Origin: Hsuehochloa calcarea
Lineage: Eukaryota; Streptophyta; Magnoliopsida; Poales; Poaceae
Length of the DNA: 64,000 nucleotides
Direction of reading: 5' to 3'
Assembly (NCBI GenBank): GCA_036346395.1
Contig: CM070598.1
Coordinates: 4,013,517-4,077,516, forward strand
Shown here: positions 10,704-21,805 of the stretch, one piece after another
How the letters are laid out: each line of letters opens with the position of its first letter
Position numbering within the stretch: the stretch's first letter is position 1
Program-made: the position numbers and the translations under genes
The notes under the pieces: generated by a model
Databases searched by the model: none
Seen by the model: only the letters and a program-made list of their open reading frames with translations
Told to the model about the DNA's origin: nothing

Positions 10704-13690
10704 ATGCTGGCCGGATACGGCGGCGGCGGCGGCAGCTTCCATCTCTCCTCCCACAAAGACCTCCTCCTCGGCCGCGGCGGCCGGAGCTTCCTCTTCGGCA
10801 ACACCTGGTTCCTCCTCTCCACCTACCCAGCACGCCTCCTGCACAACGCGGACCGCCGTGCGCCCGTCGCCTTCTCCGCCGCCATCCACCTGCGCACGCA
10901 CTGTACGGGGCAGAGCCTGCTGCAGAGGGGCATTGTTATGGCTGCCTGCGGCTATGCATTTGGGCGAGCTGAGCTGGGTGCCACCAAACGCCAACCAGAG
11001 AAGGATGCGTCTGTAGGGACTCGCACCTCACGTATTGTGGCTATGGGATCGGTTGGGAATGCGGCGAGGCCAGATGCCTCTTTCAAGTATAGAGGGGCGG
11101 AGTACTGTAAGAAGGTCTGTGCAAGCTTGAAGATCCGCGAGCAATGGGGGTCGACTAGGACATTCTCGACCAATGCAGTTGGGACATGTTGGAGGTTGAG
11201 CTTCTCAGTTGAGCCGTGGGCTTGGTACTTGAGCACGTCATGTGTGGCACCATATTCTGCTGGAGCCACAGAGCATCAACTGTCACTTGATGAGGCAGTA
11301 CAGGATAAGCAGATGGATAACTCCACAGTTGCACCTGATGGGTACGTGTCATGATTCCCGTTGCATGTGCCATTCTGAATCCCTAATGACTATTTTCCAC
11401 CCTAGAGTGCTTGTTAAATTGGTGTTAAACAAATTTCAGTGCACATGTTATAACTTCTGTGAATGTTCCTTCAAGTGTTATACTAGGTGGATTTCTGTGA
11501 TACCTTTAGAATTTTATGCAAATTTGTATCGTTTGCCTTCATTATTCATATGTACCTTCCTGTATGTGCATGTATCCCATCACAGGAATACCTCACCGCC
11601 TCAGTCTTAATACATGTGCCTGGTTGCCAAATGCCAATTATATTAAGCTCCATTTTATTCTACAACAGGTCCATATGATACATGAATATCACACCATAAG
11701 TCACATATAATGTTGTGTTGCATGGTTACTATATTGTCTATACGCAAGTACAAACATGCACACATGTATTCCCAATCAAGAGAAGTTAAGTTGTAAATAT
11801 AACTAATGGGCTATTTGGTGATAAGGGATATAGTAGATTTAATTAAGGTTTTAGTCCAACATGTCTTCATTTTGATATGTATGTCCGGTAATCCAAATAA
11901 AAGTCAAGAAAAGTGAAATTCAGGCGCTGTGAATTTGGATTGCAGTAGATGGCAGCGGGATAGCCCACAACAAAAAAACTTGACAGGAATCAACTAGGTT
12001 CTGAGTCAATTTCCCACACATGAGTTTACTATGTCAGTTTGAAATGGAAATTTTGTTATTTATCATTTGCTTTGATGTAGGATTTTCATGTTATATATTA
12101 GAAAGAAACATTTCTGCTCTTTTCATCTGGTAGCAATTGTTTTGATGTTTGCTTGCATCTGCCTGTCAGTTGACTGTCATTTCCCTCTACAGAAAGTCAC
12201 CTGCTTCTGAAACGCTGAAGCTGCACTCAGGTTCTTGTTACCTGCCTCACCCTGCTAAGGAGGCAACTGGTGGTGAGGATGGTCATTTCATTTGTGTTGA
12301 TGAGCAGGCAATTGGTGTGGCAGATGGTGTTGGTGGTTGGGCAGATCTCGGCATTGATGCTGGACTGTATGCTAAGGAGCTAATGAGTCACTCGATGAGT
12401 GCTATGAAGGATGAACCAGAAGGGACTATTGATCCATCAAGGGTTTTGGAAAAGGCTTATACAAGCACCAAAGCAAGGGGGTCATCAACTGCATGCATCA
12501 TCGCTCTTACAGAGCAGGTTAACTACCTTTCCCTTGCTTGATGTTTAGTGTAGTCTCCTTCTATTGCCGTTTTGATATATCTCGGTGAATACTGAATAGC
12601 GAATACACAAAAAATGTGATTTTGAGTTTTTTAGTCTATGAACAGCACACTAAGGCACCTCCCACGTAGTTGGGAAAAGGGGACTCATTCTTGCAGTAAA
12701 ATGACATCAATTCACTCATGTTAAATGCCACGGGAGCTGAAACAGCACATTTTGCTGCTACTTGTTTTCTCGGATGTGATGATGCTGGGCTATTCTCATT
12801 CACGGGTATCAGAGTAGCTGGATTGATAAATCTTGTACGCTTCTGTCTGGTGGTGGCAGAGTACTATCAAGTTTCAACAGGACTAGAAGTTCCTAAGTCC
12901 TATTTCCAGAAAAGAAAGAAACAAATGTATTTGGTGTGGTCCTTTTTTTGAAAATAATAATAATGAAGTATCATGCTAGTTCAGTGATGGTTTATAATAT
13001 CGTATGATCTGGACTTGCAGGGTATTCACGCTGTAAATCTTGGAGATAGTGGCTTCGTAGTAGTCAGAGATGGTCGCACTGTTGAAAGATCACCTGCGCA
13101 GCAGCATGAATTTAATTTTACCTATCAGCTCGAGAGTGGGGGTGGCAGTGATCTTCCTAGTTCTGCTCAGGTGTGTAAATCCCTACTCTGCTTCAAATGT
13201 TAAGCTGTCTTACTTGGACAAGTTTATTTGAATCGTTGTATGGAGAACTCTGATAGACAGATGAATTTGGAATCTACACTTCTATCTTTGTTGAATAGAT
13301 CTTCAAGTTCTATAGCATCAGAAAATTTTGACATATTGTTATGCCTCATATTCGCTTATGTAGGCATTTCACTTTCCGGTTGCTCACGGGGACGTTATTA
13401 TTGTTGGTACGGATGGACTTTTCGACAATCTGTACAACAATGAGATTAGTGGTGTCGTTGTCGAGGCTCTCAGGGTTGGACTTGGCCCCCAAGCCACAGC
13501 GCAGAAAATTGCTGCCCTTGCCCAACAAAGAGCGCAGGATAGGAACAGACAATCACCCTTTGCTGCTGCTGCTCAAGAAGCTGGGTACAGGTACTATGGT
13601 GGGAAGCTCGATGATATCACGGTTGTGGTGTCGTACGTGAAAAGCGCCTCAGCTAGTCAGCTGCATGATGCGAGCCATGTACGTACATAA
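10704..13690 (+). CDS. Protein phosphatase 2C (PPM family), 479 aa
   Basis: Exons 10704-11341, 12193-12517, 13021-13170 and 13364-13690 join in phase with GT-AG introns. The product is a Mg/Mn-dependent Ser/Thr phosphatase. Residues 1-212 form a Gly- and Ala-rich N-terminal region without a recognised domain, possibly an organelle-targeting stretch. The catalytic domain follows: GVADGVGGW (about 254-262, metal-binding Asp), NLGDSGF (about 327-333), GTDGLFDN (about 386-393) and GKLDDITVVV near the end, which supplies further metal-binding Asp residues. This arrangement fits the short PP2C subgroup of plants (Arabidopsis PP2C55/PP2C80, rice BIPP2C-like), not the ABI1-type clade. The start codon is the first ATG in the long first coding exon. 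Family membership is firm; substrate and compartment are not shown. Confidence 0.93.
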
Positions 13691-13753
13691 TCTTGATGTA
13701 ATGTATGTACATCTTGCCCCAAACTACGAAACAAAGGAGCTCGTATGCACCAG

Positions 13754-13828
13754 GGAGCAGATGGCTGGGTTGAGGTGGTTAACAGACGCAGACGGCTTCC
13801 TGTAAGCAGTGTTGAATCTAGCTGTTGA
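13754..13828 (+). CDS. Possible alternative last exon of the PP2C gene
   Basis: The last codons of the main frame contain GTACGT (13679-13684), which can act as a donor. A TATGCACCAG acceptor ends at 13753. Splicing there replaces the four final residues by about 24 (GADGWVEVVNRRRRLP onward) and ends at TGA 13826-13828. The basic tail could affect localisation. The open frame and good splice signals support it; no transcript evidence is available. Confidence 0.4.
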   Translation, partial: GADGWVEVVNRRRRLPVSSVESSC

Positions 13829-15400
13829 CATATTTGGTTGTTCGTGCTGCTCGTAAGATGTTTGTCTGGTTCTTAAATTGTCTGCATTTCTTTTCTACTC
13901 GCATTGCTAGTAACGCCATTGCTAGTAACGAACAAGACATCTGTGCTTTAGCTCACCTAGTAGTAAGTTATCTGTCATCAGCTCCGTAGCCATAACTAAT
14001 GCATGCCTGTTAAGTGGAGCGACTTTGCATGCTCTTCTTGAGCTGTGAGAAGATTAAAAACTCAGAATCAAAACACCAACAGTTTATCTATTATCTTATT
14101 AAAGCAAAGGCAAAAGAAGCTAATACGTTTGCTAAAAAATTTCCACAAAGAAAAAAGAAAGATAGGGCTAGATTATAACAGTTTATGTTAAAAGAAAAGG
14201 AGTCGGTGTTAAAAGAAACGGTTTAGGTTAAAAGAAAAGGAGTCAATGTCAAGGATAATTTAGAAATAACCGAAATGTGAAATAAGAATAAAATAAAATT
14301 ATGTAATAACCCTGCTATTAGCATAAGCGTCTACAGTTAATTAAAGTAGTAATCGACTATAAGAGATGAGATAATTAGATATAAATGTGATGTGAGGTAA
14401 TTTAAAACTATTAAAAGTACAACCATTGACCTTAGACCTTAACTAACCAAAATCAATCATTAATTGAGTAAGTTGTTAATGGCTATAATCTTAGATGAGT
14501 AAGGACCATATTTGACCTTTGAGGGTACTAAACTTTGTGAAATCTTAGTCGTGCGAGAGACAGTTTTGATTGGACAAACAATCAAGTAGTATCTACTGTC
14601 TGGAAGCCACGACTTTATTTTTCTGTTTTGGTACGTTTTAATCACATATTTACATGAATGATCATCTTTCGAGTGTATTTACAAAAATAACACCGTTCCC
14701 GTACGATCACCGTGCGGCAAGACCTCCCCGCCTACCACATTGCCGTTGCCGCATGGCCACTGTGCGTCAATGTTGCCACGTCACCCTGACGATGCCATGT
14801 GTCGGTTAGGGTTTATTTAGGGTTTCGAAATGAGGTTTCGTGGCTCTTTGTATGGATTTTTAAATATAGCAAACGAGCTTCAAAATTATAAAATTTTATG
14901 TGGATAGGTAGATTTTCTATAATTTTATTCATTCAGAATTTTTTTATCGCAATTTCATATAAGTGAACTAATGGTATGAATTTGCAAATGTAAAAATTGA
15001 TCTCCAAAAATTATGAATTCTATGTTGAAGGCTCATCATGCAGTGGACTTGAATGTGTACTATTTGGATAATTTGATATGTGTTATGTAATTGTAAAATT
15101 TAGGATTTAGGTCGCAAAATTTAGATTTTAGGTTTCAAAATTATGGTTTCATTATTTAATGTGACCTGGAATGTATGAAAAAAAACTGCATTGCAACTCC
15201 ATTCAAGATGCCGATATACAATATGGCGCATGAGTATACACATAACAACCAAAATGTGTGTACAAATATAGGAAAACAAAATATGAATACAAATATACCT
15301 AAACATAATGACATAACACAAGATATACCAAAGTCTAGATAAGCTTGTGCATGAACCGGGATGAAGGAGGACGGGGTATTATCACATGTAACCCGATGAC
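13829..15400. other. Intergenic DNA after PP2C, no gene seen
   Basis: The A/T-rich sequence includes AAAAGAAAAGGAGTC repeats near 14,190-14,250. A segment at 14,858-14,960 (AAATATAGCAAACGAGC onward) is related to 31,770-32,060. The short open frames show no family features. Confidence 0.6.
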
Positions 15401-15710
15401 ATATGACACTCTTTGTTAATTTAGTAGTCTACTGTGGATAATATTATTTAATACTATACTATACCACAGGCTAGATAAGTTTGTGCATGAACTAACTGAG
15501 AGAAATGTGTGGCGTGCAGATCATATAACGATGTACCGTAACCTCCGACTTGTGTGCATTTCGAAGGCTATGATACATCGTTATATAATCTACACACCAT
15601 ATATTTTCGTTAGTTGGTTTATGCACAAGCTTACTTAGCCTGTGGTATAGTACAGTATTAAAAAATATCATCCACAACAGACTGCTAAATTAACAAAGAG
15701 TGTCCTATAG
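15401..15710. mobile_element. Foldback MITE, about 310 bp
   Basis: The two halves are imperfect reverse complements over nearly the full length. The left end GACACTCTTTGTTAATTTAG pairs with CTAAATTAACAAAGAGTGTC at the right. Inner pairs include GATAAGTTTGTGCATGAAC with GTTTATGCACAAGCTTA. The loop is short, near 15,540-15,570. No coding capacity. A target duplication was not resolved. The hairpin is long enough to give double-stranded RNA if transcribed. Confidence 0.75.
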
Positions 15711-15939
15711 CATAAAAAATAGGTGTTTGCAACTAGTCTCCGCGGCAAAATATCTTTTCTTGGTGAGCTCACTTCATTATATGGTAGCACTTTCGATGCA
15801 TGTTGATTGATGTTTGCAGTCTTTTCAAGCTAGTAGCACATTCATTGTCTTCCAGCATTTCACGTTTTCTAGACACATTACTTTCTCTACAGGAATGCTT
15901 GTTTCGGGGCTGTTATTTAACGATGTGTGCAACTAGTCT

Positions 15940-16800
15940 CCGCGGTACCATTACGAGTGCCCCTTGTCTCGGGGCTGCCCACGGTGGCGGCGAGTGTTGA
16001 AGTCGTCCATGTCCCGTGATTCCACGATGTAAGTGGATCGTACAGTAAGAAACGTAACAAGGATGTAAATTGTATATAACTCACGTCTTCGATACAGAGT
16101 GCGCACGGTCGGTCGGATACGCTAAGACGTTGGCTGGTCTCGGTCGAAGGAGCCTTCCCCTTGTCGCGGGACTCTCCACGTCGGGCTGGTATGTCGAAGT
16201 CGTCTATGTCCTCCGATTCCATGATGTAAGTGCATCGTACAATAAAAAACGTAACAAGGATGTAAATTCTTCATAACTCACATCGTCAATATGGATTACG
16301 CTCGGGCGACTGGATACACTATGACGGTCGGGCTCAGCCGCATAAGCCTTTCCCTTGCCCTTGTTGCGGGGCTCTCCACGTTGGGCTGGTATGTCGAAGT
16401 CGTCCATATCCTGCGATTCTATAATGTAAGTGCACCATACAGTGAAAACGTAACAAGGATGTAAATTCTTCAGAACTCACGTCATCGATATGGATTACGC
16501 CCGGGCGAGGCCTGGTCTCCTTCGGTGCCTCCTCAATAGGATCTGGTACGTAAAGTTTCCACCGTACGAAGGTCTCAGCCCGCATTGAGTAGTTCAGCAT
16601 GTACTTCTACTTGATGAACGCCCTGTCGTACATCTCCGGGCCGTTGATGCACTGGAAGAAGTGGCAGGGCATCTCGACTGCTATTACACGGGGATGAAGT
16701 TAAAAATTTATAGAATTCAATGTAGGGAGAGGAAAATCGATGCGTGCGAAAGAAACGCTTACGAAGTGGTGCCCGCACGTGCAGTACGCCTGGGCGGAGG
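15940..16800 (-). pseudogene. Tandemly repeated exon array of a transposon-type repeat gene
   Basis: On the minus strand, units of 197-199 bp each contain an exon (DFDIPAQRGEPRNKGKGK and variants) and a short intron of about 60 bp. The donors (GTGAGTT) lie at 16,475-16,480, 16,276-16,281 and 16,079-16,084 as read on the plus strand. A partial fourth unit lies at 15,950-16,020. An upstream exon (about 16,490-16,690) encodes EMPCHFFQCINGPEMYDRAF and is interrupted by a stop. The PCHFFQ-INGPEMYD motif recalls a repetitive Cys-rich (GRF-like) protein family common in grass transposon annotations; this is recollection, not a search. One acceptor has lost its AG (ATCATGG instead of ATTATAG). Confidence 0.5.
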
Positions 16801-17099
16801 TGTCTAGTTATGTGGACTGAATGATTTTCGTCGGTTCACCACACACACTGCTGCGGGACCGAAAACCGTGGTGGTATCGGAGCATCGTTCATTGAATAAT
16901 CTGGGTATTGTACATGTTTGGCCTTCTGCGCAAGCCACTTGCGCTTCTGTAGCATTATCGCGTAGAAGTTTGCCGATGAGTCTAACATATCTGGGTATCG
17001 TAGAAGTTTCGCTGTACATCACAAAACAAGACGGATAATACATTAAATTACGACACTAAATGACGACAAGACAACAAACCTTAGGCTAGATGAGCCGAC

Positions 17100-19262
17100 C
17101 TGGTTGTATCCCACTCACAAAGGTTTTTGAAATAGAACTAACTCAAGTTAAGATCACATGTCCGCCTTTGACCGTAGGCACGACTGTTTAAACAGTTTAG
17201 AATCTGCAGAGGTTGTACACTGTACCCACAAGAGACAATCATACTCATTACCCCACATGATTCCGTTGTCATGTAGTTGAGCGATCGTCACAGTAACTGT
17301 TCTCATTCTCTCCCCCTTTCCTTCATCTCACCCATATAGGGTTACGCCCATACGTTGTGTGGGATGTCACCTCAGCGACTGGAGTAGTTAGACGCGTAGT
17401 CGAACTACCCCTTAGCGACTGGCAACTTCACCTACACCGGTGTCCCTTTCAAGCTGGTCACAACACGTGCTTGCACATTCCCGCTATCCATCCAGCGAGA
17501 TGACATTCAGGGTTTAATAATTTTACTAAGCTAAGTTGTACTTTACAGACTCATGGTTGTACTTATTTTACACAGGAGGTCATGACAAGATTAAATACTT
17601 AATCCATCTGGGCGGTTCATACCACATACCAACCACACTTGTGCACGGCGGCACCCACCACTCTTTCCATCCGCCCAGATGTGGTACTAGCAAGTTGTTT
17701 AGGGTTTTGGGAGAAAAAACCAATTAACACAACACGCCAGTCATTTACATCCAATGACTGCCCAAAACCACTTTCATGATTAAAAGATGATAAACAATAC
17801 ATTTATTATCCTAGTACTTAAGCAAGTATAGCATGTCGTTTAAGTACAACATATGCTAGTATTTACGACATAATTACTAGGGTGACATGGAATGAGGGAT
17901 CCAATTTATCAAAGGATGAGTAATAATTAATTAATCATCAAATGAGTGTTTAACTACCTTAAACTTTAACATACATTTGATTACAGAATTAAAGCATGCG
18001 ACTTTGATATTTTAAATAAATATAATTTGCATAAAATATAGGCGCAAAATGATCAAAGTATCTACTCGCCTTGGTTAAAAGCAGTGGGGTCTTGGTACTC
18101 TTGTGCTTGATCGAAGTGGAGGTCTCCTGCGTCTTCGAACCCTATTCGGACGAAAGTACCAGAAAAAGGCACAACAGCAGAGAGAGCAAATAAATACAAA
18201 ATCCATAACAAATGAACTCCAAATTGAATAAGACCAGTGCCATTAGCAAGATCTTGATTTTGGAAAATTTTAGGAACAAGGTTTATAATTTTGGGAGTTA
18301 TAACGAAAAAGATATGAATTTTTGAAGCTTTTCAATTGAATTTTTAATTGAAAAGAAAATCATAAAACCGGATTTTTCTCGCGTTGACATGTGTCACACG
18401 ACATGTCCACACACGAACACCACGCTCGATCCACCACGGGCGTGTGGTCCACGATACAGTGCGTGGACCAGCAAAGATCTGTCGGTGGGGCCCATGCATG
18501 CGCGACGCGGCAGCGCGTCCATCTGCGGTGGGCCGGTCCATGCGCACGGGCGTGTGGTCCACGATATAGTGCACGTGGGGCCCACTGGTCAGTCCCACGC
18601 AGCACTGTGCTGGGGGGCCCACATGTCGGTGCGGCGCGGGGGAGGGGGGTTAGAAAACGACGGCGTCGCGCGATGCCTCGTTTCCTCCGTGCTAGCGGAG
18701 AACGAGAGGGGGGGGGGAAGAGGGAGAGGCGGGGAAGGAGGAGGAGGAGGAGGGAGAGGGAGCGGGTCGCGCGGAGGTGAAGACGAGGAAGCGGCAACGA
18801 CGACGACAACGTCGATGGTGATGGGAGATGGGAAGAGGAGGCGAGGAGGAAGGAGAGAAGAGCGGGTGTGGCGGGCGGCTTAAATAGCCGAGGGGAGGGG
18901 CGAGAGGGAGGCCGGTGCGGGGGGCGGAGGAGGTGAGGGATCCGGCGGAGGAGCCGCGAGCGGTGGCGCTAGAGGAGGAGAAGGGCGCAGGGTCGGTGAG
19001 CATGGGGCGCGTGGCCTTGGCGGGGACCGGGGGGGCCGGAGGCGGGCGGCGGCAGGCGGAGGGTGGTGGTGTTGGTGGCGCGACGACGGACGCTCGGGCG
19101 CGGAGGAGACGTCGGTCTTGGCGTGGTGGAGCAGGCCGGACCGACCGGGGAAGTGGACCAAGCCAGAGCCCAAAAGCCCATGTGAGATTTGAAAATCTTT
19201 GAATTTTTTATTTTTGCAATTTGAAGTAAAAATCCAAATTTTCTTTGGCAAAATTTTAGAAT
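17100..19262 (-). repeat. Gypsy-type LTR fragment, reverse orientation
   Basis: The block TGCAGAGGTTGTACA...CCCACAAGAGA (about 17,208-17,236) and its surroundings recur at 35,600 and 38,855 in other reverse-oriented LTRs. Reading on the minus strand, a G/C-rich U3 (18,380-19,160) leads to TATTTAAG (18,879-18,886). The R-U5 then extends to lower coordinates. The low end is not defined and may be truncated. At the high end the sequence is broken by the solo LTR at 19,263. The long open frames over 18,360-19,200 follow from the G/C content. Confidence 0.55.
18879..18886 (-). promoter_or_regulatory. Reverse LTR TATA box (TATTTAAG)
   Basis: The minus strand reads CGGCTATTTAAGCC after a very G/C-rich upstream, a common layout for grass LTR promoters. 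Confidence 0.4.
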
Positions 19263-21084
19263 TGTGGATATCGTGGGATATGTGCATGATCTTAGAGTGA
19301 TGAGTCAATTGACAATGGCGTTGTTGGTTTGACGAATCTCGCGTTTTCGGAAAACTTCGTCTTTGTCGGTCATTGGCGGTCCGATCCGCCAAGCCACGGA
19401 TCGAGCCGTAGTGTGGCGATCCGGCCAAGCAATGCTTGCCGGTCCGACCTGCCACAATTGATGATGGAGTTTGGGGTTAGGCCAAAAATAGATTGTGTAG
19501 GTATGTGAGCGAAGTCTCCTGGATGTGGTCACATAGTTTTTGGAGCTCCCAGTAAAAAGTTCTATCCATTGGAAAATTCCAGAGAGCTTGCGGATTTTCA
19601 AGTTAAAATTTGGCTAAGTCTTTTGGGGCAGTCCGACCGCCGTTATGGAATTGGTCCGACCGGCATGGTAGGGCGGTCCAACTGGCTTCCACTTGGACTT
19701 CGGCCATTTTGGCATTGTTGTGTTTTCATTGTGTTTAATGCATGAGTTTCAATGCTTTATTGTTGCATATTGCATTGTTGAGCTAATGTGGGTCAAGTTG
19801 TGAAGAACTTGTTCTCGGAGACGATTTCTTTGTCTATTGCTATGCAGGTGGTTTGCAGGTCAACGACGTCAACGGCGAGGTGGATTGGGACTAAGCTTGG
19901 AGAGCTATGGTCCAGAACGATCATGGATGTCGGGTGAGGTCGTGTGACTCAAGCATGGTGCAGAATGGACAAGATGGTTCGAACGAGGAGTTCGTTGCAG
20001 CTGGTTGGATCAAGCGGCGCGGGAGTCGGTGCAAGTGCCTTGGAGGTTCCGATGGGATTCAGACGGGAGAGACTTGCCGACATGATGAGAGCCGCTGATC
20101 AACCTACACGTGGTGAAGCATGCGATTGCTTTAACATATTTGTGTGTGTGTGGGTCCTATTTGTATTGGGCCTTAATGGGAGCCCACTAGAAACCCTAGC
20201 CACCCTATAAATAGAAATGGGGAGATGGAAAAAACCCCTCAAGCACTTCATTTGTAAAAACCCTAGTTAGGGTTAGGGTTTGGAGAGGAGAGGAGAGGAG
20301 GGGAAATTTGTGTGTGTGCTCTTGGATTGAACTCTTATCCTCCTTGAGGGAGTGGCTTTGACAAGCAACATCTTGAATCAATCAATCTATGGATGTTTGT
20401 TCAAGGATGAAGGCTCATTTGTTTTCTTCTCTCTTTTGATGATTTTGGTGCTTCCTTGATCCGGATGTTTATGCTTGGTCTCTTGATCGATTTTACCTTG
20501 CTATGATGTGCGGGAATACTCCTAGAATCATCTAGATCATCAATCCCTCACAAGCAAGTTTTGGATCAAAATTTTCATATTTCTAGGTTTTGAACACTTC
20601 TTTGGTAAAACCTAAAGATATCGATTCTTTGAAGTGGATTTGGACGATCGTCGCTAGAAATAGGTCTCATATATCCTTAGGGAGGTGTACTCCAAATTTG
20701 GTCAAGTTTCATTGGTTGAATCAAAAGTTGGACTAATTTTCGTTTTGGATTTGGGCATTGTCGTTGCCTCGGACTAAATCGGTCCAACCGATTTTTCCAC
20801 CACCAATCCGATCACCGACGATCGGCCAGCCATTGATCACGATCAGCCCATGAGCGATCGAGCCTTGACTCTGCCGGTCCGACCAGCCTAGTTTGATCAA
20901 TTCTCTATTATTGAGTCTTGTGATTAAAGGGGTAACCGGATTCAGCACAAGACTTCCTCTGTGCATTTACTGATCTTCTTAGCTTTCATAGCTAAAGGAG
21001 AAAAATGCGTGTTGAATTTGATTAAGGCGAAAAATTGAGAAAGTGCCTATTCACCTCCCCTCTAGTCGCTTTTACAGTCCTACA
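19263..21084 (+). mobile_element. Solo LTR A, 1,822 bp, TSD AGAAT
   Basis: It begins TGTGGATATCG, ends CAGTCCTACA, and is flanked by AGAAT at 19258-19262 and 21085-21089. A diverged sister is at 48,419-52,928. It has a TATAAATAG box (20206-20214) and a telobox-like ACCCTAGTTAGGGTTAGG stretch just downstream (about 20,257-20,280). Clusters of GGTCCGACC-type palindromes lie near both ends. No internal retroelement domain is present, so it is a solo LTR left by recombination or a small non-autonomous unit. Confidence 0.85.
20206..20214 (+). promoter_or_regulatory. Solo LTR A TATA box (TATAAATAG)
   Basis: TATAAATAG is followed about 50 bp downstream by a telobox-like motif. The sister LTR has TATAAATAG at 49271-49279 with GAAACCCTAA downstream, so the arrangement is conserved. 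Confidence 0.6.
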
Positions 21085-21800
21085 AGAATGTTCTGACCAC
21101 CATGTGTCCTTCTGACGTTCTGAACCGCAATGCATCGTCTTCTTTGCGTGCTCGCCATGGTCAATTTGGCTTGCCGCAGGTCGAAATCGCTGGATGTCAA
21201 TGTCGTGGTTCGGATGAGCGGTAACACCTTTAGCCAGGGAAAACCTTATCGCTTCAGAATTTTTTTCGGACTCCACCGATAGAACTGGTAACTCCGGATA
21301 TTTCAGCAAAATTTTGAACAAATTTTTGAATTGAAATTTTCGGTGTAAAGACAAAATTTATCAAAATTTTGAATTACAATTTGAATTTAGATAAAAATTA
21401 GATAAATCTATTTTCCATTTAATATAAAATTTTATTAAACCCCACCGATAACACCGGTTTTGAGCTTCAGCTAATTGGGTCTTCGGTAGCTGTGCGTTCA
21501 TGCCCCCCTAACACTCATGCATACATTAATGATGAGCCCATCCAATCAAGCCCCCCTAACACTCATGCAGCAGACGTGCCGAGGTGCCACGTCAGCCATT
21601 TTCCGGTCTGCAGTGATACATAGAGTCTGCTTAGCCTACCACGATGTTATTTTTGTAATTTCGAAAGAGAAGTACTTTTACTATTATGAATTAAAAAGCG
21701 GACATATCAGCAAAAAAACACTCCTGATGGTAGCTGTGCGCCGCGGGCGTGGGGGCGGCAATGGTGCGGCCAGATGCTACTTCATCTCACATAGAGCTAA
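21085..21800. other. Intergenic or older repeat DNA, no gene supported
   Basis: This is the far side of the site hit by solo LTR A, then A/T-rich sequence with CCACCGATA motifs (21,275-21,290 and 21,443-21,452). A short phrase (GCCCCCCTAACACTCATGCA) is repeated at 21,501-21,520 and 21,550-21,569. Confidence 0.5.
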
Positions 21801-21805
21801 TCAAG

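Noticed and set aside
18360..19455. Several overlapping frames of 100-190 codons on both strands
   Set aside because: G/C-rich LTR promoter region; frames are Arg/Gly- or Ser/Pro-rich on opposite strands and one crosses the solo LTR border at 19,263.
20257..20283. Telomere-like AGGGTTAGGGTT sequence
   Set aside because: Only two to three units, located just downstream of an LTR TATA box. It is a telobox, not a telomere or a fusion site.
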